Below are positions 6,600-10,751 of a stretch of DNA of 10,751 nucleotides, one piece after another (position 1 is the first letter of the stretch; each line of letters begins with the position of its first letter). Where the stretch lies: NCBI GenBank assembly GCA_046760785.1, contig JBHIET010000098.1, positions 1 to 10,751 of the forward strand, written 5' to 3'. The stretch is from JBHIET01 sp046760785. Its GTDB lineage: Bacteria > Chloroflexota > Anaerolineae > B4-G1. The notes under the pieces were generated by a model. The model did no database searches. It was given only the letters and a program-made list of their open reading frames with translations, and was not told where the DNA came from. Position numbers and translations under genes: made by a program.

Positions 6600-6627
6600 G
6601 TGCACATTCACTTAACTTGACGCGGTT

Positions 6628-7070
6628 TCAACGCTGGCATAGGTATGCTGTCGCGCCGGTCGCCAGGGCCAGGCCAGCCACGATAGCCAGGCCATAGCGC
6701 ATCACGGCCCAAAGCACAGGCCCCTCCCCGACCGCCAGCCCGGCCAGCATCCCACCGATGGGCCACAACCCGTGGGTGACGGCGACGAACTGGGTCACGG
6801 CCATCGCGGTCCCGATGACGAACAGCGGGGCCAGGCCTGAGAAGAGCGTGCGCTTTCCCCCGGCGGCCCACAGCGTCGCCGCCCCGCAGCCCAGGCAGGC
6901 CAGCCCCAGCAGCGCCGCCGACCAGAGGGCCAGTTCCTCTCCGCTGCGCCCCGATCGGGTGTGAGACGGGGGAGCCCTGCGCCGATGGCCTCCACCGCGC
7001 CGGCCTCGTCGGTGACGCGGTAGAAGAGGAGCGCGCCCCAGATGATGTAGAGCACGAAGAGCGTCAGCAA
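6628..7070 (-). pseudogene. Frameshifted small multi-pass membrane protein
   Basis: Two frames combine into a protein of about 147 residues with four membrane helices. The first frame gives LTLFVLYIIWGALLFYRV followed by TDEAGAVEAIGAGLPRL. The second gives LALWSAALLGLACLGCGAAT, LFVIGTAMAVTQFVAVTHGL and LAIVAGLALATGATAYL to a TGA at 6628-6630. The frame change falls near 6960-6975, around a run of five G/C bases, so a homopolymer sequencing error is possible. The start is unclear: the TTG at 7068-7070 or a lost start upstream. I do not recognise the family. Confidence 0.6.
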
Positions 7071-7118
7071 AACGCCCTTCCACGCAACACCACACTTCTC
7101 AGCGGCTTCAGTGCTCCC

Positions 7119-7206
7119 TCAACGATTCAGTGACCCAACCGCCTGCCGATACACCCTCTCCAGCAGCGCTATCTTTGTCTCTCCTGACTGCTGTTCGCTA
7201 TTCGCC
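7119..7206 (-). pseudogene. Possible C-terminal gene remnant
   Basis: A minus-strand frame ending in TGA at 7119-7121 reads SGETKIALLERVYRQAVGSL and has no start of its own; it is stop-free back to about 7240. The peptide looks like the final helix of a protein, perhaps a glycosyltransferase, but it is too short to assign. It directly precedes the frameshifted membrane gene, so it may mark a deletion. Confidence 0.25.
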
Positions 7207-7234
7207 TTGAAAGAAACGGTTATCTGTGTATAAT
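7207..7234 (+). promoter_or_regulatory. Strong promoter (TTGAAA-16-TATAAT)
   Basis: TTGAAA (7207-7212) and TATAAT (7229-7234), 16 bases apart, form a near-consensus sigma-70 promoter pointing right. Transcription would begin near 7241, giving a leader of about 85 bases to the ATG at 7326. It should drive the basic protein, the RelE remnant and probably the glycosyltransferase, since no other promoter was seen before 7893. Confidence 0.7.
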
Positions 7235-7250
7235 TTGTTCAGTCTACACA

Positions 7251-7262
7251 CATGTTAACATG
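7251..7262. promoter_or_regulatory. 12-bp perfect palindrome downstream of the promoter
   Basis: CATGTTAACATG is a perfect palindrome starting about 10 bases after the predicted transcription start. A dimeric repressor bound here would block the promoter, as in autoregulated toxin-antitoxin operons. This is position-based inference only. Confidence 0.45.
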
Positions 7263-7325
7263 ATCACGAAAACGTGGGAAAGTTGCTCCACAGAAACAGA
7301 CCAAACGAAAGGAGCAGCTTTCCCA

Positions 7326-7883
7326 ATGAGCAATATAGCAGTCAAACAGAAAAGACACCAGGAGCACAAGACCAAGCAGAAGGAGCAAGCCAAACGCAAG
7401 GCCAAAGCCTATAAGAAGCTCGTATTGGCCCATCGGCGGCAGTGGGACCGTGCCCGGCGAGCGCGAGAGCGACGAGAACGGCGTGAACACGCGCAGCGTA
7501 TGCAGCGTGAGTTCGGATTCCGGGTGAAGGTAGTACGTTGCTTTCATCAACTGCGTGAGCGAGGTGTATCGGAGAAGCGAGCAGTCGAACTCACGCTGGA
7601 GAAGTATCGTCCCCGCCGTTTGTCATTGAGTGTATCGCCCCTGGGGCGGAGAGCTATCTCCGGCGTCTCCCTTCCAAAAGGCAGCGTGCGATTGTGCATG
7701 CCTTCGATGAGATTTGCCAGTCGCCCTTTTCTTATTCTACCCCACCGTCATCAGGCCTCTCAAGAGGCAGTACAAAGGCCGATGGCGCTATCGCTTGGTG
7801 ATTTGCGCGTTGTCTACACCGTGGACAAGGAGAGCCGTACCATCCGCATCGTCGCTATCGGGCGTCGCGGCGACATCTACTGA
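7326..7883 (+). CDS. Very basic small protein, frame running on into a RelE remnant
   Basis: The open frame as sequenced encodes 185 residues, but only the first 98 or so look native. They start MSNIAVKQKRHQEHKTKQKE, are dominated by Lys/Arg (KRKAKAYKK, RARRARERRERREHA) and form long charged helices. The stretch ends REFGFRVKVVRCFHQL then RGVSEKRAVELTLEKYRPR, a segment that could be a helix-turn-helix. It precedes a RelE-type toxin, so an antitoxin role is possible, though antitoxins are usually acidic; a nucleic-acid-binding role fits the charge. From about 7619 the frame runs out of phase through the toxin gene and rejoins its true frame for the last 28 codons. I chose the ATG at 7326 because AAAGGAG lies 11 bases upstream; the earlier start at 7260 lies in the palindrome. 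Family not recognised. Confidence 0.55.
   Translation: MSNIAVKQKRHQEHKTKQKEQAKRKAKAYKKLVLAHRRQWDRARRARERRERREHAQRMQREFGFRVKVVRCFHQLRERGVSEKRAVELTLEKYRPRRLSLSVSPLGRRAISGVSLPKGSVRLCMPSMRFASRPFLILPHRHQASQEAVQRPMALSLGDLRVVYTVDKESRTIRIVAIGRRGDIY
7619..7883 (+). pseudogene. RelE/ParE-family toxin, disrupted by frameshifts
   Basis: Three frames in succession spell one RelE-like protein of about 88 residues: FVIECIAPGAESYLRRLPSK with RQRAIVHAFDEICQSPFSY from 7619, then PTVIRPLKRQYKGRWRYRL from about 7741, then GDLRVVYTVDKESRTIRIVA and IGRRGDIY to the TGA at 7881-7883. The KGRWRYRLGDLRVVYTVD core and the IGRRGDIY end are typical of RelE toxins, which cut mRNA on the ribosome. Frame changes lie near 7731-7743 and at 7795-7800, where one missing G would explain the second. 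No start codon is available in the first frame; it may once have overlapped the end of the basic protein gene. As written it cannot make a working toxin, unless the indels are sequence errors. Confidence 0.8.
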
Positions 7884-7892
7884 GGCCAGGGA

Positions 7893-9554
7893 ATGGGCTA
7901 TGGAGAGCGGCGGGGTATAGGGGCTTCACTGCTGACCTGGCGACCGAAGTTCTGCGTTGTCCTCTTCCTCGCCGCAGCCCTGCGCTTCTATGGCCTCAAC
8001 TGGGATGGCGGCCTGGGCGCACACCCGGACGAGCGGTACGTGGTGGGCGTGGCGGAGAGCCTGCGCTGGCCTGATCGCCTGAACCCCTTTGACGTCGCTC
8101 CGGACCTCGCCTACGGACATCTGCCGCTGTATCTGCTGGTGTTCACGGGGCGGCTGGCCCCTGGTGTGGATCCGCTCCTGGTGGGACGGGCGCTGGCGGC
8201 GCTTTTTGACCTGGGCACGGTGGCACTGACCTTCGCGCTGGGGCGGCGGGTATGCGGGGAGAATATCGGCCTCTTGGCGGCGGCCTTCGTCGCGTTGACG
8301 GTCCTGCATGTGCAGCAAGCCCACTTCTACACCGCCGATGTGCTGCTGACCTGCTTCGTACTGGGGGCGTTGTTCTTCTCCGTCCGCCTGGCGGGGGGGG
8401 GACGATCACTGGATGCGTGGCTGGCGGGTGTGTGTGCCGGGCTGGCGCTGGGCACGAAGTTCAGCGCTCTGTTGCTGCTTCTGCCTCTGGGGATGGCCTG
8501 CGGGCGGGTGCGGGAGGGAGGGCAGGTACGGGTGCTGTGCGGCCTGGCTGTGTGGGGCGGGATGTTGGCGGTCTTTGCGCTCACTAACCCCTTCGCACTG
8601 CTGGCGTTCCCCACCTTCTGGCACAACGTGGCCGAGCAGGCGGCCATCGCGCGGGGCGTGCTGGATGTGCCCTACACCCGCCAGTTCCACGGTACCTGGT
8701 CTTATCTGTATCCGATCGTGCAGCAGTTGCATTGGGGAATGGGGTGGCCGCTGGGGCTGCTCGCCTTCGGCGGGTTGGCCTACGGAGTGTGGCGAGCGGT
8801 GCGGAAGCCACCGTGCCGGGCGGAGTGGGTGCTGCTGGCGTGGATGGTACCAAGCTTGGCCTTCGTCGGGGCGCTTTACACCAAATTCCCCCGCTACCTG
8901 TTGCCTCTGACGCCCCTGCTGGCCCTCTACGCCGCCCGTTTGCTCACCGCGCTTCACCGCCGCAGCCGCCGCCTGGCCTCATTCCTCGCCTACTCCTCCC
9001 TCACCTATTCCCTCTTTCAGTGCCTGGCCTTCGTCAACCTCTACCGCTCCCCGCACCCCTGGCTGGCTGCCTCCGAGTGGTTCTACGACCATGTGGAGCG
9101 GGGGGCGGTCGTGGCCGTGGAGCAATGGGATCACCCGCTGCCGCTGAGCGCGACAGGCTATGATGTGCGGGAACTGCCCGTCTTTGAGGAGGATACGCCG
9201 GAAAAATGGGCGGTGATGGAGGAGGTGCTGGCGGAGGCCGACTACGTGGTCATCGCCAGCCGGCGTGGGTACGCGACACTGGCGCAGTGGCCGGAGCGTT
9301 ATCCACTTACGGCCCGCTATTATGGGCTGCTCTTTGGGGGCGGGTTAGGCTTCGAGCCGCTGGCCTGTTTTGGGCGCACTCCGCGATGGGGGCCGCTAGT
9401 CCTGGTAGACGACCCCACTGCCGGCCTGGACTTCTCGCTGCCTGAGCTCTGCCGGCCTGAAGCGTCCCTTGTGTTACGCCTGGGTCGTTTGGACGAGAGT
9501 TTTGTCGTCTACGATCACCCGCAGATGGTGATTCTGCGACGGGTGTCGGAATGA
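7893..9554 (+). CDS. GT39/PMT-like multi-pass membrane glycosyltransferase
   Basis: The 553-residue protein has a first membrane helix (FCVVLFLAAALRFYGL, about 20-35) followed by GAHPDERYV. There D46-E47 match the acidic pair in the first outer loop of GT39/PMT and ArnT-type enzymes. Several more helices follow (for example LLAAAFVALTVLHVQQAHFY, LLTCFVLGALFFSVRLAGG, ALLLLLPLGMACG) up to about residue 380. The HFYTADVLL segment is also typical. The C-terminal 170 residues form a soluble domain starting HPWLAASEWFYDHV and ending YDHPQMVILRRVSE. Such enzymes transfer a sugar from a polyprenyl-phosphate donor on the outer face of the membrane; the acceptor is unknown. The ATG at 7893 comes 9 bases after the RelE-remnant stop and has only a close AGGGA, so the exact start is uncertain. 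The gene is intact although its upstream neighbour is broken. It may serve the polysaccharide locus. Confidence 0.85.
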   Translation: MGYGERRGIGASLLTWRPKFCVVLFLAAALRFYGLNWDGGLGAHPDERYVVGVAESLRWPDRLNPFDVAPDLAYGHLPLYLLVFTGRLAPGVDPLLVGRALAALFDLGTVALTFALGRRVCGENIGLLAAAFVALTVLHVQQAHFYTADVLLTCFVLGALFFSVRLAGGGRSLDAWLAGVCAGLALGTKFSALLLLLPLGMACGRVREGGQVRVLCGLAVWGGMLAVFALTNPFALLAFPTFWHNVAEQAAIARGVLDVPYTRQFHGTWSYLYPIVQQLHWGMGWPLGLLAFGGLAYGVWRAVRKPPCRAEWVLLAWMVPSLAFVGALYTKFPRYLLPLTPLLALYAARLLTALHRRSRRLASFLAYSSLTYSLFQCLAFVNLYRSPHPWLAASEWFYDHVERGAVVAVEQWDHPLPLSATGYDVRELPVFEEDTPEKWAVMEEVLAEADYVVIASRRGYATLAQWPERYPLTARYYGLLFGGGLGFEPLACFGRTPRWGPLVLVDDPTAGLDFSLPELCRPEASLVLRLGRLDESFVVYDHPQMVILRRVSE

Positions 9555-9576
9555 GGCCGTTTTACTCCCTGCCCCC

Positions 9577-10005
9577 CTATTCTCCCAAGATGCGCTGCAG
9601 GTTGGCGATCCCCTCATCCGCCGCCTTTTCGTTTTGCTTAAGTAGAAGTTTCTCGGCGATCTTGCCCAGGGCGGCCACCGGGACCGTGTACTCCATCCGC
9701 AGGGAGATCTGTGTCTCATCTCCTTCCGGCTCCAGGGTCCAATCCCAGGTGCTCACGATCCCACCTCGAGTTTCCACGACGTGCCGCCGGGGCGGATCGT
9801 GCTCCAGGATCTGGCCGGTGCCGTTGAAGGAGATGCCGACCATCTTGTAGGTCCACTCCCACTGGTAGCCGGTGCCCTCGCCGATGAAGTTCCGCGAGTC
9901 GGCCATTCCTGGCAGCCATTGGGTGTCGTTGGCGTGATCCGCCAGGAACGCGAAGACTCGCTCCGGTGGGGCCTTGACGCTGAAGCTGCGTTCGATGGTA
10001 GCCAT
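9577..10005 (-). CDS. SRPBCC-fold protein (polyketide cyclase/CoxG-like)
   Basis: The 142-residue protein begins MATIERSFSVKAPPERVFAF with LADHANDTQWLPGM following, the classic start of SRPBCC/START-like ligand-binding proteins. The strands WEWTYKMVGISFNG, WDWTLEPEGDETQISLRME and a long C-terminal helix (KIAEKLLLKQNEKAADEGI) complete the helix-grip fold. Length is normal. The fold binds hydrophobic ligands; the ligand cannot be predicted. I chose the ATG at 10003-10005, preceded by AAAGGAGGAT, rather than the longer frame from 10077, which overlaps the promoter. It is convergent with the glycosyltransferase gene, 22 bases between the stops, with no clear terminator. Confidence 0.85.
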   Translation of the reverse strand: MATIERSFSVKAPPERVFAFLADHANDTQWLPGMADSRNFIGEGTGYQWEWTYKMVGISFNGTGQILEHDPPRRHVVETRGGIVSTWDWTLEPEGDETQISLRMEYTVPVAALGKIAEKLLLKQNEKAADEGIANLQRILGE

Positions 10006-10079
10006 TATGCCTATCCTCCTTTGGAATCCTTGCCTGTTCTTGTCATTTCCATCAGCCACCGCAGGGCGGTTGCGCACTG

Positions 10080-10107
10080 ATTATAACGATTTAGCCGGAT
10101 GTGGCAA
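10080..10107 (-). promoter_or_regulatory. Promoter of the SRPBCC gene (TTGCCA-16-TATAAT)
   Basis: On the minus strand TTGCCA (10102-10107) and TATAAT (10080-10085) are 16 bases apart. Transcription would start near 10073, giving a leader of about 68 bases to the gene's ATG at 10005. Confidence 0.65.
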
Positions 10108-10434
10108 GCCCGCAGCCCTACCGGCGACCTGACAGGGGATCGTGGTGGAGTTTCGATCGAGTTTCATGTGCCAGCGCATCGCGGAGGTTAAGTCAGCGGC
10201 AACCACCAGGTGCGACCCGTTCGCCTTAAACCACCGCTCAACCGAGCGACGGGGGATAGGAGGCGAAGGTCGCGAGTGCGCTCGGTAAGCGGACACCAAG
10301 CCACTCTGACCTTTGACAACTGTATATCCACGTCGGTGAGATGATAGCACATCTTGCGCGAACAACTCCGACCGCCCCAGGCTTCGTCGCGAGCTCAGCC
10401 GAGCGGTGCCGGGGCGACAGCATCACCCTACGGC
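10108..10434. other. No convincing gene
   Basis: Open frames here (for example 10081-10365 on the minus strand) overlap the SRPBCC promoter, lack ribosome sites and do not resemble a protein family. A small CGCTC-AACC-GAGCG hairpin lies near 10230-10245. A TTGACA at 10313-10318 has no good -10 partner. The stretch may be the former host sequence of the intron-like element that follows. Confidence 0.5.
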
Positions 10435-10574
10435 GTGCGAGCGGTCATCAATCGTCGGAAGCAAGGGTGAAAAGGCGGTAAACCGCGAGCCAGACGCGGC
10501 GACCCCGTTGAGCAGGCGGCTATGGTCAACGCCAGTGAAGGTGTGATGAGGCGTCGTCAGGCAGAACCTGCCTA

Positions 10575-10599
10575 CCCTTCGACAGGCTCAGGGTGAACG
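10575..10599. repeat. REP-like dispersed repeat, copy 2
   Basis: CCCTTCGACAGGCTCAGGGTG, with ACCCT/AGGGT ends (10574-10578 and 10590-10594), is the widespread dispersed mini-repeat also seen in variant form at 874-893. Here it lies inside the group II intron-like region, as if inserted in one of its loops. Confidence 0.7.
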
Positions 10600-10698
10600 C
10601 TGGCTAGCAGGCAGGCCCAAAAGGGAATGGTTCTTCGGCCTGGTTTGCCAATCGAAGTCAGGCGGCACTCGACAAGGAACCCGGCGTAAAGCACCGGC

Positions 10699-10750
10699 CT
10701 AAGCCTAGATTTCGCACTCCGCTAGCAGCTAAATCAGGCCAGTCGTCCTG
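10699..10750. repeat. Right end repeat, inverted copy of the left end
   Basis: This is the perfect 52-bp inverted partner of 1-52, ending one base before the window edge. It forms the inner end of the group II intron-like sequence. Confidence 0.95.
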
Positions 10751-10751
10751 A

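Larger units (their letters stand above)
10435..10751 (+). mobile_element. Probable group II intron, 5' portion (cut by window edge)
   Basis: The sequence starts GTGCGAG, matching the GUGYG 5' end of group II introns, and is full of short helices as expected for domain I: GCGGT-AA-ACCGC (10475-10486), GTTGA/TCAAC (10507-10530), AGGCAG-AAC-CTGCCT (10559-10573) and CCGG/CCGG around GTAAAG-type loops near 10681-10697. It has no open reading frame of its own here; the maturase would lie beyond the window. Its last 52 bases recur inverted at the left end. No exon-binding pairing with the upstream flank could be demonstrated and domains V and VI are outside the window, so the call is tentative. Another structured RNA or repeat family is possible. 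Confidence 0.45.

Noticed and set aside
9555..9576. Bidirectional terminator between the convergent genes
   Set aside because: Only 22 bases and no stem-loop could be found.
10313..10340. TTGACA as a rightward promoter
   Set aside because: No acceptable -10 box lies 15-19 bases downstream.
10081..10365. 94-codon minus-strand ORF
   Set aside because: It overlaps the SRPBCC promoter, has no ribosome site and its composition does not resemble a protein family.
10699..10751. Resemblance of the end repeat (CTAGCAGCTAA) to the tag-coding part of tmRNA
   Set aside because: The expected 5' and 3' tRNA-like ends are absent and no frame gives a proper tag ending in stop; the surrounding helices fit an intron better.
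1..10751. CRISPR array, tRNA or rRNA genes
   Set aside because: No regularly spaced repeats, cloverleaf or conserved rRNA segments were seen on either strand.

Overview
The window is GC-rich bacterial DNA and reads like accessory sequence from a Chloroflexota (Anaerolineae-like) or similar environmental genome. That placement is an inference. It rests on the high GC, the TTCGACAAGCTCAGTG-type and GAATTAC mini-repeats, G/A-rich dispersed tracts, and a GT39-like membrane glycosyltransferase of a kind common in that phylum. Both ends carry the same perfect 52-bp sequence in inverted orientation (1-52 and 10699-10750), so the segment is bracketed by two inverted copies of one repeat. The right-hand copy lies in about 317 bp that look like the 5' part of a group II intron (GTGCGAG start, strings of small hairpins).

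Layout from left to right. 1-214: end repeat plus hairpin-rich DNA. 215-660 (-): small conserved-looking gene split by a frameshift. 661-956: repeat-containing gap. 957-2498 (-): an apparent operon reading from an MNT-type nucleotidyltransferase through an overlapping 41-codon ORF to a membrane-anchored TPR protein. 2610-3224 (-): decayed genes, including a truncated and frameshifted paralogue of the nucleotidyltransferase. 3246-6285 (-): a tight polysaccharide operon of Wzz-like chain-length/co-polymerase protein, WlbB/WbpD-like N-acetyltransferase and WlbC/WbpE-like PLP aminotransferase. These genes overlap as GTGA and ATGA. They are preceded by a consensus promoter (TTGACA-17-TATAAT) and a leader of about 280 nt. 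6628-7070 (-): frameshifted four-helix membrane protein. 7207-7883 (+): promoter, palindrome, very basic small protein and a frameshifted RelE-family toxin. 7893-9554 (+): GT39/PMT-like glycosyltransferase. 9577-10005 (-): SRPBCC protein with its own promoter. 10108-10434: no convincing gene. 10435-10751: group II intron-like end.

The coherent function is surface polysaccharide synthesis. The aminotransferase and acetyltransferase together would convert a 3-keto UDP-HexNAcA into UDP-2,3-diacetamido-2,3-dideoxy-hexuronic acid. The Wzz-like protein would act in polymer length control or export, and the GT39-like protein may transfer sugars at the membrane. Around this core lie toxin-antitoxin-like modules (MNT genes, RelE) in several states of decay. 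The large genes are intact while four small loci carry frameshifts, so either selective decay or local sequence error should be considered.
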